Assembly (NCBI RefSeq): GCF_004377485.1
Contig: NZ_SNTY01000088.1
Coordinates: 38,160 to 102,159, forward strand
DNA: 64,000 bases
Reading direction: 5' to 3'
Origin: Alkanindiges illinoisensis
Lineage (GTDB): Bacteria; Pseudomonadota; Gammaproteobacteria; Pseudomonadales; Moraxellaceae
This document shows, in pieces, positions 9,057-18,148 of the stretch (positions are counted from its first letter, which is position 1; each line of letters opens with the position of its first letter). The notes below the pieces were generated by a model, which was given only the letters and a program-made list of their open reading frames with translations, did no database searches and was not told the origin of the DNA. A program made the position numbers and the translations under genes.

Positions 9057-9401
9057 TTAACGTGTGGCCGGTGAAATATCAGCAATATGCACCTGACCTG
9101 TTTTGCGCATGTACAGGCACATTTTTTCCTGAGTGGCTGTGGCTTTTGGCTGTGAACCAGCAACTGGCTTTAAATGACCCCGTATAATCACAGCCGTATA
9201 ACCCACCGTATCATCAAACAGGATTGGTTTGGTCGACACCACTGCATTCATTAGACCACTGGCGCTGGTGCATTTTTGGCTCACTTTGCGATCATGTTCT
9301 GCCCACGCCGCATCCGACGATGCAAAGACTGGCAGGGTTAACGCCATAAGCAAGCCTGTAATCGTGGCTGTTTTGATGAGTGATAACTGCTTAAAACCCA
9401 T
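9057..9401 (-). CDS. Small secreted protein of unknown function
   Basis: This 114-residue product has a clear Sec signal peptide (hydrophobic core TATITGLLMALTLP, then VFASSDAA with likely cleavage after ASS or FAS). The ~90-residue mature domain has two cysteines (QKCTSASG and KMCLYMRK) that could pair as a disulphide. A beta-strand-rich pattern (VGYTAVIIRG, TGQVHIADI) is apparent. AAGGAG lies seven bases before the ATG at 9401; a second ATG at 9404 is too close. I do not recognise the family. Confidence 0.75.
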   Translation of the reverse strand: MGFKQLSLIKTATITGLLMALTLPVFASSDAAWAEHDRKVSQKCTSASGLMNAVVSTKPILFDDTVGYTAVIIRGHLKPVAGSQPKATATQEKMCLYMRKTGQVHIADISPATR

Positions 9402-9469
9402 CATTGTGCTCCTTAATCCTATAATCTGGACAATTATGCAGGCTTAACGATCCGGCAATATCAAGGCAC

Positions 9470-9562
9470 TACACTTCTTTCATAAGTTGTACCAACTCGC
9501 CTTCGACAGGCTCAGGCAGCGTTGGTTGAGCTTGTCGAAACCAGACTTATGCAAAAGATCTA
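9470..9562 (+). repeat. 93-bp palindromic MITE-like repeat, copy B
   Basis: A copy in the same orientation as C and D, differing at a few bases (TACAC for TAGAC at the left end; gcaaaagatc for gcaagagatc at the right end). It lies between the secreted-protein gene and the 3' end of the GspE-type gene. Confidence 0.9.
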
Positions 9563-9694
9563 CTGTATCAATTAGAGTCATAAAACGTAGTGGGCTGTAA
9601 ACTAAAACAAGGAAACCTGCACCATAAACCTTAAGCTTAAAACCAGTCGCTTATCAGCACTGGTCTGCCGTTGCCGCGTGATTCAATGGGCGAT

Positions 9695-11461
9695 TTAACT
9701 CAAGGGAACAACCCGCATGACTTCCTCAAGCGTGGTCATGCCATCTGCTACTTTTTTTGCACCGGCAAGCCGCAATGGTTGCAAGCCTTCTCGATAGGCC
9801 TGTTGCTTGATCTGGTTCAGGTTGGCGCCATCACCCACCATCCGTTTCATTTCATTGGTGAGCACCAGAATTTCATACAAACCCATACGCCCTTTGTAGC
9901 CTGTACCACGGCAATGCTCACAGCCAACTGCCTGATACACTTGTGGGGGTGGATTGCTGGTCCAGGGACTGACCAGTTGATTCCAGCTTTCGGGATCGAT
10001 AGTGGTTGAAGCCTTGCAGTATTCACACAAGGTTCTCACCAGCCGCTGCGCCATAACGCCCAATATGGTTGCCGCAGTTAGAAATGGCTGCACGCCCAGA
10101 TCATGCAAACGGGTTAGGCTGGATGGTGCATCATTGGTATGCAGGGTGGAAAGTACAAGATGACCCGTTAAGGCTGCCTGAATCCCCATATCTGCCGTGT
10201 CCTGATCACGAATCTCACCAATCATAATAATGTCGGGATCCTGACGCATTAATGCACGCACGCCTTCGGCAAAACCTAGGTCAATGCCTGACTGCACCTG
10301 CATCTGGTTAAAGCTCGGCTCAATCATCTCAATCGGGTCTTCAATAGTACAGACGTTGACTTCATCAGTAGCCAGTTGCTTGAGCGTGGAATAAAGCGTG
10401 GTGGTTTTGCCTGAACCCGTCGGCCCTGTCACCAGAATAATGCCATTGGGATGCGCTGCCATTTGCTTCCACTTGGCAAGGTCTTCCCCGGTTAAGCCCA
10501 GTTGTTCAAACGAGCGCACTAGCACTTCCGGGTCAAAAATACGCATGACCAGTTTTTCACCAAAGGCGGTTGGCAAAGTAGACAAACGCAGCTCAGTTTC
10601 AATCCCTTTAGGCGTGCGGGTTTTTAAACGGCCATCCTGCGGCTTGCGGCGCTCGGCCACATTCATGCGGCCTAAAATTTTAATGCGTGAAATCACGGCG
10701 GTTAAAACGGGCGCTGGCATGTCATAAACCGTATGCAACACACCATCTATACGAAAACGCACCCGCCCCCCTTGCCTACGGGGTTCCAGATGAATATCAC
10801 TGGCGCGCTGGTCGAAGGCATACTGCAATAGCCAGTCCACAATGCGCACAATGTGCTGGTCATTGGCATCAGGATTTTGCACATCACCCAGTTGCAACAA
10901 GGCTTCAACACCTTTCGCCGTTGCTTCAGAGCCGCCTGTGCCTTTTGCCCCGGCAATAGCACGTGTCACCTGATAAAACTCAATCAGATAACGGCTTAAT
11001 TGTTCAGGGTTTAGCATCACTCGCACAATCTGGCGTGGACGCACGATATGTGACAAATTTTCCAGCCAGTCATCATAAAAAGGCTGATCACTACCAATAG
11101 TAATGGTTTCGCTATCTACGGCCACTGCCAGAATGCGATGACGTTCAGCATATTCAAACGACATGATTGCCGTCACCGCAGGCACATTTACCTTTAATGG
11201 ATCAATACGAACAAATGGAACTTCGGCTTTATCGGCTAACCATTGTGACAGCAGCGGCAGTGTGAGCTTTTGTTGAGTAGTGGCATCAGTTAAATCGAAA
11301 CTGGCGATAAATTGCAGCGGATGCCATTGCAATTGGTCTTTTCTTCTAGGCGTAGTGGCAATGAGATTAACATCGCGCTGGGAAATTTTGCCATCTTTAA
11401 GCAGTGCATCCAGACACCATCTGACATCCACCTGAAACGAAAAATGATGTTTTTTATTCAA
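9695..11461 (-). CDS. GspE/PilB-family secretion or pilus ATPase
   Basis: A 588-residue hexameric ATPase of the type II secretion/type IV pilus family. The N-terminal N1/N2 region (~1-190) is followed by Walker A GPTGSGKTT (346-354), an Asp box (TIEDPIEM), Walker B with DPDIIMIGEIRD (~408-419) and the His box (TGHLVLSTLHTNDA). A zinc-binding tetracysteine follows at C479/C482 and C514/C517. The start is TTG, supported by AAGGAG six bases upstream. The gene stands alone with no other gsp or pil gene nearby, so the system it powers cannot be told from the window. Confidence 0.92.
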   Translation of the reverse strand: MNKKHHFSFQVDVRWCLDALLKDGKISQRDVNLIATTPRRKDQLQWHPLQFIASFDLTDATTQQKLTLPLLSQWLADKAEVPFVRIDPLKVNVPAVTAIMSFEYAERHRILAVAVDSETITIGSDQPFYDDWLENLSHIVRPRQIVRVMLNPEQLSRYLIEFYQVTRAIAGAKGTGGSEATAKGVEALLQLGDVQNPDANDQHIVRIVDWLLQYAFDQRASDIHLEPRRQGGRVRFRIDGVLHTVYDMPAPVLTAVISRIKILGRMNVAERRKPQDGRLKTRTPKGIETELRLSTLPTAFGEKLVMRIFDPEVLVRSFEQLGLTGEDLAKWKQMAAHPNGIILVTGPTGSGKTTTLYSTLKQLATDEVNVCTIEDPIEMIEPSFNQMQVQSGIDLGFAEGVRALMRQDPDIIMIGEIRDQDTADMGIQAALTGHLVLSTLHTNDAPSSLTRLHDLGVQPFLTAATILGVMAQRLVRTLCEYCKASTTIDPESWNQLVSPWTSNPPPQVYQAVGCEHCRGTGYKGRMGLYEILVLTNEMKRMVGDGANLNQIKQQAYREGLQPLRLAGAKKVADGMTTLEEVMRVVPLS

Positions 11462-11541
11462 AATGCTCTCCTTGGCAGCAACTGCTTCAATATTGATTTT
11501 AAGCCTAAATTTTATGGTTTAGTCTATCGTGTAATTAGGGT

Positions 11542-12270
11542 TTAACGATGAATTTTGGTAAGTGACTCAACGATAACCTGCTGACCTGCTATTCTGAATG
11601 TGATATTCACAAAATCATAAGCCATCCCATAAACCCGATTTGCATCATCCTGATAAGCTGGCCGTGGATCAAGCGCCAACAATTCATTGATTAAACCTTG
11701 CTGTTCAGTATCAAACAGTTGCTGTTTAATTAAAGCTTTAGCTTGCTCACTGGCTTGTATGGTCCAATCAATATCTAGAAGTGCTGGCGCGGCTTGAGCA
11801 AAACCACTTTTTGCTTCAGGAATCGCATCGGAATACGCAATGTACGGTTTAATGTCGACAATCGGCGTTCCATTGAGTAAATCTGCTCCACGGATCAGCA
11901 ACTTAGCCTTGCCGTTTTGCCTGATTACTTTCACCAGTTCAACCACTGACAATCCCAACTCACTGGGTCGATACATGCTACGGCTGGCAAAAACCCCCAG
12001 CTTTTGATTACCACCCAACCGTGGGGGTCGGATTTGTGTACGAAATTTTTTAGGACTTTGTGAATCTGCTTTATTTTGATGAAAGCTCCAGATTAGCCAT
12101 AAATGACTGAATTCATCCAGCCCTTCAAACGCCAGCGCATCATCATAAGGTGGATTAAATTCAATAATTGCAGGCACTTGCACCAGATTAGGCTGACGGG
12201 GTATTCCAAATTTTTCATGAAAAGGTGAATGCACAATACCAATCACTGGTACTGTTAAATCCGACTTCAT
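11542..12270 (-). CDS. trmO: tRNA t6A37 N6-methyltransferase TrmO
   Basis: A 242-residue protein of the TsaA/YaeB family, which uses SAM to methylate N6-threonylcarbamoyladenosine at position 37 of threonine tRNA. Family signatures include GIVHSPF near the N-terminus, the central LDEFSHLWLIWSFH, GVFASRSMYRPSELGLS, and the C-terminal DPRPAY. The ATG at 12270 has AAGGA six bases upstream; the overlapping GTG at 12271 is less well spaced. It is divergent from fpr. Confidence 0.93.
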   Translation of the reverse strand: MKSDLTVPVIGIVHSPFHEKFGIPRQPNLVQVPAIIEFNPPYDDALAFEGLDEFSHLWLIWSFHQNKADSQSPKKFRTQIRPPRLGGNQKLGVFASRSMYRPSELGLSVVELVKVIRQNGKAKLLIRGADLLNGTPIVDIKPYIAYSDAIPEAKSGFAQAAPALLDIDWTIQASEQAKALIKQQLFDTEQQGLINELLALDPRPAYQDDANRVYGMAYDFVNITFRIAGQQVIVESLTKIHR

Positions 12271-12368
12271 CACTTTTCCTTATAAATAACATTGGATTAA
12301 TTCAGTTTATAGACAATTGCTTTGCGTTAGAATAGCTCCCTGTTTTTTATTATATCGATGAGAGCTTC

Positions 12369-13148
12369 ATGGCCGCTTTTAATGTTGAGAAAATTACTCA
12401 CGTTCACCACTGGAATGACACGCTTTTTAGCTTTAAAACCACCCGTGATGTGGCCTTACGCTTTAAAAATGGTCAGTTCGTGATGATTGGTCTGGAAGTC
12501 AACGGCAAGCCGCTGATGCGTGCCTACTCCATTGCCAGCGCCAACTATGAAGAAGAACTGGAATTTTTCTCAATTAAAGTTCAGGACGGCCCATTGACCT
12601 CTATTTTGCAGAAAGTTCAGGTTGGTGATGAAATCCTGATTAGTAAAAAACCAACAGGCACACTGGTTCATGATGACTTATTACCCGGCAAAAACCTGTA
12701 TTTCCTGTCCAGTGGTACTGGCCTTGCACCATTTTTGGCATTAATCCGTGACCCGGAAACTTATGAAAAATATGAAAAAGTGATTCTGGTGCATGGCACG
12801 CGTTATGTGAGCGAGCTGGCCTATCAGGATCTGATCTTAAACGAATTGCCTAACAATGAATTTTTTGAAGAGTTGGGCATTAAAGACAAGCTGATTTACT
12901 ACCCAACTGTAACCCGCGAAGAGTTTCATACACAGGGTCGTGTGACCACGGCAATTGAAACCGGTCAACTATTTGAGAAAATTGGCCTGCCGCGTTTTAA
13001 TCCGGAAACTGACCGCGCCATGCTGTGTGGTAGCCCTGCGTTCTTAAAGGATGTCTGCGCACTGCTGGATGCACATGGTATGAAAGAATCACCACGGATG
13101 GGCGTGATGGGTGATTATGTGATTGAACGCGCGTTTGTTGAAAAGTAA
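12369..13148 (+). CDS. fpr: Ferredoxin/flavodoxin-NADP reductase
   Basis: A 259-residue FAD enzyme of the bacterial Fpr subgroup. It has the FAD motif RAYSIAS (~51-57), an NADP-binding GTGLAPFLALIRDPE and the terminal part CGSPAFLKDVCALL. The C-terminus AFVEK is typical of bacterial class I Fpr. It moves electrons between NADPH and ferredoxin or flavodoxin, supporting Fe-S repair and redox stress responses. Expressed alone, with a terminator just downstream. Confidence 0.95.
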   Translation: MAAFNVEKITHVHHWNDTLFSFKTTRDVALRFKNGQFVMIGLEVNGKPLMRAYSIASANYEEELEFFSIKVQDGPLTSILQKVQVGDEILISKKPTGTLVHDDLLPGKNLYFLSSGTGLAPFLALIRDPETYEKYEKVILVHGTRYVSELAYQDLILNELPNNEFFEELGIKDKLIYYPTVTREEFHTQGRVTTAIETGQLFEKIGLPRFNPETDRAMLCGSPAFLKDVCALLDAHGMKESPRMGVMGDYVIERAFVEK

Positions 13149-13175
13149 GTTTTTATTTTTTAGCATATTACTTAA

Positions 13176-13204
13176 AGCAGCCTTTTTAAAAGGCTGTTTT
13201 TTTT
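13176..13204 (+). terminator. fpr terminator
   Basis: A stem cagccttttt / aaaaggctg is followed by eight T, starting ~28 bases after the fpr stop. Confidence 0.9.
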
Positions 13205-13884
13205 ATGATTATTTGCAGCACTTTTAACTAATGAAATTATGATAAAAAAAGATTTCTCTTATATAAAACAAATTTATTCAATAGACTTCTTTCATAAGTT
13301 GTACCAACTCGCCTTCGACAGGCTCAGGCAGCGTTGGTTGAGCTTGTCGAAACCAGACTTATGCAAGAGATCTAATGAGAGAAAAGCTCCCCTATAACCA
13401 ATTTGCAGTTACTACGGCTTGCCCTGTTTCGATCATCTCGCCTGAATGATTGTATTTTGCTAGCAAGTTTCTTCTTCAGCAAATTTTAGCCCATGTTTGG
13501 CACCAATGCAGGGATAACCTAGAATATGCGTTTGAATACTTATACTTAAAATACTTTAAAGACTTCGACACGCTATATTGCGGACAACACTTAAGATGAA
13601 TCAAAGACATCTTTTCCAATATGTGATGAATATTTTTTAATTTAAAATTTTTCTTGAATCTTAAGTGACACATTTATCTATTTTTCTTGCAAAAAATTGC
13701 CTTTTGTCACAAATATAAGCTCGAAGTGTATGGCAGGGATTCGATACATTGAATTTGCATTTTAAGTTCAGTAATGATGCTAACAATCTGACTATCGCTA
13801 GATATAACTGCTTATAGTCGTGTTAAAACAGAGCTTTAAAAAACTGAATTCGTGCAGAACCTGCTTTTTAATCAGGGAATATTA
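13205..13884. other. Intergenic region with MITE copy C
   Basis: Apart from the 93-bp repeat at 13282-13374, this AT-rich stretch holds no gene I can support. A 65-codon minus-strand ORF at 13476-13673 has no ribosome site and no recognisable domain. The promoter for the molybdoenzyme gene should lie in the last 200 bases. Confidence 0.55.
13282..13374 (+). repeat. 93-bp palindromic MITE-like repeat, copy C
   Basis: The cleanest copy: TAGACTTCTTTCATAAGT at the left end, ACTTATGCAAGAGATCTA at the right end. The inner stem is formed by ttcgacaggctca and tgagcttgtcgaa. Flanked by A/T-rich sequence. Confidence 0.92.
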
Positions 13885-16128
13885 ATGAAAAAAATTGAAG
13901 TTTATCCAGCGCCTGCTGGTGGTTGGGCATCATTACGTGGCACAGCAAGTACCTTGTTTGGCAAAGACACCCTGTTAAAAGGTGGTAGTACTATGCGCCG
14001 GGTGAACCAGCCACACGGCGGTATTAAATGTCCGAGTTGTGCATGGCCTGATGCCTCCCATGCCAAGCCGATTGATTTTTGTGAAAGCGGCGCCAAAGCT
14101 GTCGCGTTTGAATCTACTGCCAACCGCATCACACCCGAATTTTTTGCCCAGCATACCGTAAGCGAGTTAAAAAACTGGTCAGATTATGAACTGGACCAGC
14201 TCGGTCGTTTGACCCAGCCACTAAAATATGATGCTGCAACCGACAAATATATCCCAGTTGAATGGCAGCAGGCCTTTGATGAAATTGGCAGCTTTTTGCG
14301 TCAACAAACCACTCCTGAACGTGCAGTGTTTTATACCTCTGGCAAAGTGGGCAATGAACCAGCTTTTTGTTATCAGCTCATGGTGCGTGAGTACGGTAGC
14401 AATAACCTGCCGGATTGCTCCAATATGTGTCATGAACCCACCAGCGTGGCACTCGCCGAGCAAATTGGCATTGGCAAAGCCACCGTGATCCGCAGCGATT
14501 TTTCCAAATGCGACCTGATTTTATCCATGGGCCATAATCCAGGTACTAATCATCCGCGCTCACTCATTGCATTGCGTGAAGCACGCAAACAAGGGGCTAC
14601 CATTGTGGCGGTTAATCCCATGCGTGAAAAATCACTCATGCATTATCGCCATCCACAAAGCCCGGTTGAAATGCTGACAGGTACCTCGACCGAGCTGGCC
14701 AGTGATCATTATGTTCAGGTAAAAGTCGGTGGTGATAGTGCGTTTTTAACGGGCGTGATTAAGGCTTTTCTGGAAAATGGCACACCGGATTATGCGTTTA
14801 TTGAAGAGCACACTTCTGGCTTTGACGAATTTAAAGATTTTATAGCGCAACAGGACTGGTCATTGCTGGAAGAGGCTTCTGGCGTAACCCAGCAGCAAAT
14901 GCAGGAAGTCGCACGCCTGTATGACCAAAGTAAAAACACCATTTGCATGTGGGGCATGGGCATTACCCAGCATGAAACCAGTCTTGATAATGTGCACCTG
15001 ATTGTTAATTTGCTGCTGTTAAAGGGCAATATTGGACGTGAAGGCAGTGGTTTGTGTCCAGTGCGTGGTCACTCCAATGTACAGGGTAATCGCACAGTGG
15101 GCATCCATGAAAAGCCGGATCAGGCCATGCTGGACCGCATTGAAAAATACTTTGGCTTTACCCCACCACGTGACGATGGCCTGGATGTGCTGGCGACCCT
15201 GCAAGCCATGCAGGAAGCTAAGGTTGACTTTTTTATGGGGCTGGCCGGAAATTTTGCTAAGGCTACACCAGATACGACGACAACCTTGCGTAATCTGGAA
15301 AACCTGAAAATGAGCGTGATGGTGTCAATTAGCCTGAATCGCTCACACCTGCATCATGGTCAGCAGGCTTATATTTTGCCGGCGCTAGCACGTACCGAAG
15401 GCGACCATCAAGATAGCGGTTTTCAGGGAATCACTATTGAAGATTCCATGTGTAATATTACGCTGTCAACTGGTAAAAATCCTCCAGCTTCCAAGCAGTT
15501 GCGATCGGAAACAGCAATTATTGCAGGAATTGCTCAGGCAGCCATCCCGAATAGCCGAATTCCATGGCACAAATTTTTGAGCAACTACGATTATATTCGT
15601 GATGCTATCGCCGAGACAGTCGAAGGATTTACCGACTTTAATCGACGCGTTCGTGAGCCACGCGGGTTTTATCTGGGTAATAGCGCACGGGAACGCAACT
15701 GGAAAACAAAAACCCAAAAAGCCCAGTTCATGTTACCGCAATTGCCTTTTATCCCCGAGGTGTTACAGCAACCGGACATTTTTCGTTTAACCACTGTTAG
15801 GGCACATGGGCAATTTAACACTACTATATACGACTTAAACGACCGCTATCGGGGTGTTTATGGCGAACGCGATGTGCTGTTTATGCATCCTGATCAAATT
15901 AGTGCCAAAGGCTGGCAAGTGGGACAGCGTGTCGATGTAACTGCGACTTATGGCAGCCAAACCCGCTGTTTAAATAACCTTAAACTCATGCCCTTTGATT
16001 TACCCATGGATTGCGTTGCAGCTTATTACCCCGAGGCTAATGATTTAGTGCCACTGGAGCATCATGCACCACGTGCCAATACACCAGCTTATAAGTCCAT
16101 CCCAGTACGCATACAGGCCAGCCTATGA
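13885..16128 (+). CDS. YdeP/FdhF-family molybdopterin oxidoreductase
   Basis: This 747-residue protein matches the YdeP branch of the formate-dehydrogenase-like molybdopterin family. GGIKCPSCAWPD near the N-terminus, the CSNMCHEPTS segment, GHNPGTNHPRS and the C-terminal molydopterin-dinucleotide-binding domain are all present. Substrate unknown; the E. coli homologue is linked to acid resistance. The ATG at 13885 has AGGGA seven bases upstream; an earlier ATG at 13852 adds 11 unlikely residues. The gene overlaps fdhD by four bases. No FdhB/FdhC-like electron-transfer subunits lie nearby, so it is a single-subunit enzyme or has a partner elsewhere. Confidence 0.93.
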   Translation: MKKIEVYPAPAGGWASLRGTASTLFGKDTLLKGGSTMRRVNQPHGGIKCPSCAWPDASHAKPIDFCESGAKAVAFESTANRITPEFFAQHTVSELKNWSDYELDQLGRLTQPLKYDAATDKYIPVEWQQAFDEIGSFLRQQTTPERAVFYTSGKVGNEPAFCYQLMVREYGSNNLPDCSNMCHEPTSVALAEQIGIGKATVIRSDFSKCDLILSMGHNPGTNHPRSLIALREARKQGATIVAVNPMREKSLMHYRHPQSPVEMLTGTSTELASDHYVQVKVGGDSAFLTGVIKAFLENGTPDYAFIEEHTSGFDEFKDFIAQQDWSLLEEASGVTQQQMQEVARLYDQSKNTICMWGMGITQHETSLDNVHLIVNLLLLKGNIGREGSGLCPVRGHSNVQGNRTVGIHEKPDQAMLDRIEKYFGFTPPRDDGLDVLATLQAMQEAKVDFFMGLAGNFAKATPDTTTTLRNLENLKMSVMVSISLNRSHLHHGQQAYILPALARTEGDHQDSGFQGITIEDSMCNITLSTGKNPPASKQLRSETAIIAGIAQAAIPNSRIPWHKFLSNYDYIRDAIAETVEGFTDFNRRVREPRGFYLGNSARERNWKTKTQKAQFMLPQLPFIPEVLQQPDIFRLTTVRAHGQFNTTIYDLNDRYRGVYGERDVLFMHPDQISAKGWQVGQRVDVTATYGSQTRCLNNLKLMPFDLPMDCVAAYYPEANDLVPLEHHAPRANTPAYKSIPVRIQASL

Positions 16129-16928
16129 ATGCCCTGTTAAAAATTACAACGCCTGAAAGCAGTGACACTCATAGCATTATTCAGGCTCGGGAACAAAATG
16201 CCAGCACTGAACAAGCCATTAGACTGGATCTCGCAGAAGAAGTGCCGGTTGCGCTGGTTTATAATGGCATTTCGCATGTCGTCCTGATGGCAACGCCACA
16301 GCATCTTATAGAGCTGGCTTATGGTTTTTCCTTATCTGAAGGCATTATTGAGCACGCCAGCCAGATTTATCAGGTTGAGGTTGAAAGGCATCCTACGGGT
16401 ATTACCGTATATATAGCGTTGGCTTCAAGCTGTTTTGCCCAACTTAAACAGCGACGGCGCCAGATGAATGGCCGCACTGGCTGTGGTTTGTGTGGCATTG
16501 AAGCACTGAGTCAGTTGAATATGCCACTACCTCCTGTTGTGCCTAAAATTCAAATAACTGCGCAACAATTGGCTCAAGGGTTTAACCGTCTTACTGCTCA
16601 ACAGCTCATTAATCAGCGAACTGGTGGTTGTCATGCCGCTGCGCTATGGCAGCCTGATAATGATACGTTGCAAGTGTTTGAAGACGTTGGACGCCACAAT
16701 GCGCTGGATAAACTCATTGGCTGGCGCCTGCTTAATAATAATCCTTTAGGTGCACTACTACTAACATCGCGGCTTTCTTATGAGTTAATTCAAAAAGCAG
16801 CTTATGCGCAGTTGCCTCTGGTTGCAGCGATTTCAGCGCCAACAGGCATGGCCGTGCGATTGGCTCAGCAAGCAGGAATTCAGTTGGCGGTATTTGTGCG
16901 TGATAGCCGGGTAACGTGGATTAATTAA
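16125..16928 (+). CDS. fdhD: FdhD sulfurtransferase
   Basis: A 267-residue FdhD protein. It carries the mobile-loop cysteines C120 and C123 in GRTGCGLCGIEAL, plus TGGCHAAALW and EDVGRHNALDKLIG. FdhD takes sulfur from IscS and passes it to the molybdenum cofactor of formate-dehydrogenase-type enzymes. The ATGA overlap with the molybdoenzyme gene implies coupled translation, so this enzyme is its likely client. Confidence 0.95.
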   Translation: MNALLKITTPESSDTHSIIQAREQNASTEQAIRLDLAEEVPVALVYNGISHVVLMATPQHLIELAYGFSLSEGIIEHASQIYQVEVERHPTGITVYIALASSCFAQLKQRRRQMNGRTGCGLCGIEALSQLNMPLPPVVPKIQITAQQLAQGFNRLTAQQLINQRTGGCHAAALWQPDNDTLQVFEDVGRHNALDKLIGWRLLNNNPLGALLLTSRLSYELIQKAAYAQLPLVAAISAPTGMAVRLAQQAGIQLAVFVRDSRVTWIN

Positions 16929-17015
16929 AAGATTTAATTTTTTAAATAACTGACAGCTGATAACTAATACTTTCAGATTCCCTACTCTCCAAATCGTTCA
17001 CTTACTAATATGTAA

Positions 17016-17028
17016 TGAATAAATTTCA
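17016..17028. promoter_or_regulatory. Predicted MetR operator
   Basis: The sequence TGAATAAATTTCA fits the MetR consensus TGAA-N5-TTCA exactly. It lies 50 bases before the metR start codon and just before a TATAAT at 17041-17046, so MetR binding here would fit autoregulation. By-eye match only. Confidence 0.65.
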
Positions 17029-17078
17029 TCTTATTTAAGATATAATGAATTTTATTTTTAATTATTTATTTTTTAGAC

Positions 17079-17996
17079 ATGCTTGAGCTTAGACACTTAA
17101 AAACCCTGCAAGCCCTGCGTGAACATGGTTCACTGGTTGGCGCTGCCCAACATATTCATGTTACCCCCTCTGCCTTGTCGCATCAGTTACGCGAACTGGA
17201 ACAATGGCTGGATTTAAGCCTGCTCAGCCGCAAAAGCCGCCCTTTACAGTTTTCACCAGCTGGTTTACGTCTGCTGGAACTGGCTGATCAGGTATTGCCA
17301 CTGGTGAATAATACCCGCACTGAGCTGTCACGCATGGCGCATGGCCAGACCGGGCGCCTGCTGCTTGCTTCGGAATGCCATAGTTGCTTTGACTGGCTTA
17401 TGCCTGTGCTCAATCAATACCGTCAGGATTTCCCCGATGTTGACCTTGATTTTGCCAATGGGTTTGAACCCGAACCACACCAGCAGCTCCAGCAAGGTGA
17501 TATTGATATTTTAATTACCGCTGATGAATTGCAACTTAGCGGTTTGGCCTATCAGCCTGTTTTTGACTATGAATCCAGGCTGGTGCTTTCACCTAATCAT
17601 CCGCTCGTGCAACAGCAGAACATTACTCCACAAGATATTGCCGCACAAACCCTGATTGCTTATCCGGTAGAACCCAGCCGTTTGGATATTATTGCCGGGT
17701 ATTTAAGCTTACATGAATTACAGCCCAGCCATATCCGAACCACGGAACTGACACCCATGCTTATTCAGCTGGTGGCCAGCGGTCGTGGCATTGCTGCCTT
17801 ACCCGATTGGGTGGTTAAAGACTACGAACAGAAAGGCTGGGTGGTCAGTCGCCGCTTTCCATTTGCTGAGACAGGCAAGCAGGATAAAGGATTACGCCGG
17901 ACTTTATATGCTGCCTATCGCCAACAAGATATCAAGCAGGCCTTTATTGAAGGTTTTTTAAATCAGCTTAAGATTTTTTCTAGACAACGTGGCTAA
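17079..17996 (+). CDS. metR: LysR-family regulator MetR
   Basis: A 305-residue LysR-type regulator close to E. coli MetR along its length. The N-terminal winged helix reads LRHLKTLQALREHGSLVGAA and SALSHQLRELEQWL; the effector domain has SECHSCFDWLMPVL, the long-known MetR signature region, and ending AALPDWVV. MetR uses homocysteine as co-regulator to control methionine biosynthesis genes. No target met gene is adjacent. There is no good Shine-Dalgarno before the ATG, but the domain begins right there. Confidence 0.9.
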   Translation: MLELRHLKTLQALREHGSLVGAAQHIHVTPSALSHQLRELEQWLDLSLLSRKSRPLQFSPAGLRLLELADQVLPLVNNTRTELSRMAHGQTGRLLLASECHSCFDWLMPVLNQYRQDFPDVDLDFANGFEPEPHQQLQQGDIDILITADELQLSGLAYQPVFDYESRLVLSPNHPLVQQQNITPQDIAAQTLIAYPVEPSRLDIIAGYLSLHELQPSHIRTTELTPMLIQLVASGRGIAALPDWVVKDYEQKGWVVSRRFPFAETGKQDKGLRRTLYAAYRQQDIKQAFIEGFLNQLKIFSRQRG

Positions 17997-18148
17997 AATA
18001 GGTCAAACAGCACTTAAAGCACCTTTTGTAAAGTCAATTTAAGGAATAAATTGTCTAACAATCAGCAATTTTGCTGATGTTTTATGCCATTGACCATGTT
18101 ATTTTGCTCTGGTTATGTTCTGCATGCTGAAATAGAAATGGATAACAC

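Noticed and set aside
13476..13673. 65-codon minus-strand ORF
   Set aside because: No ribosome site, unusual residue make-up and no homology recognised; within an AT-rich intergenic region.
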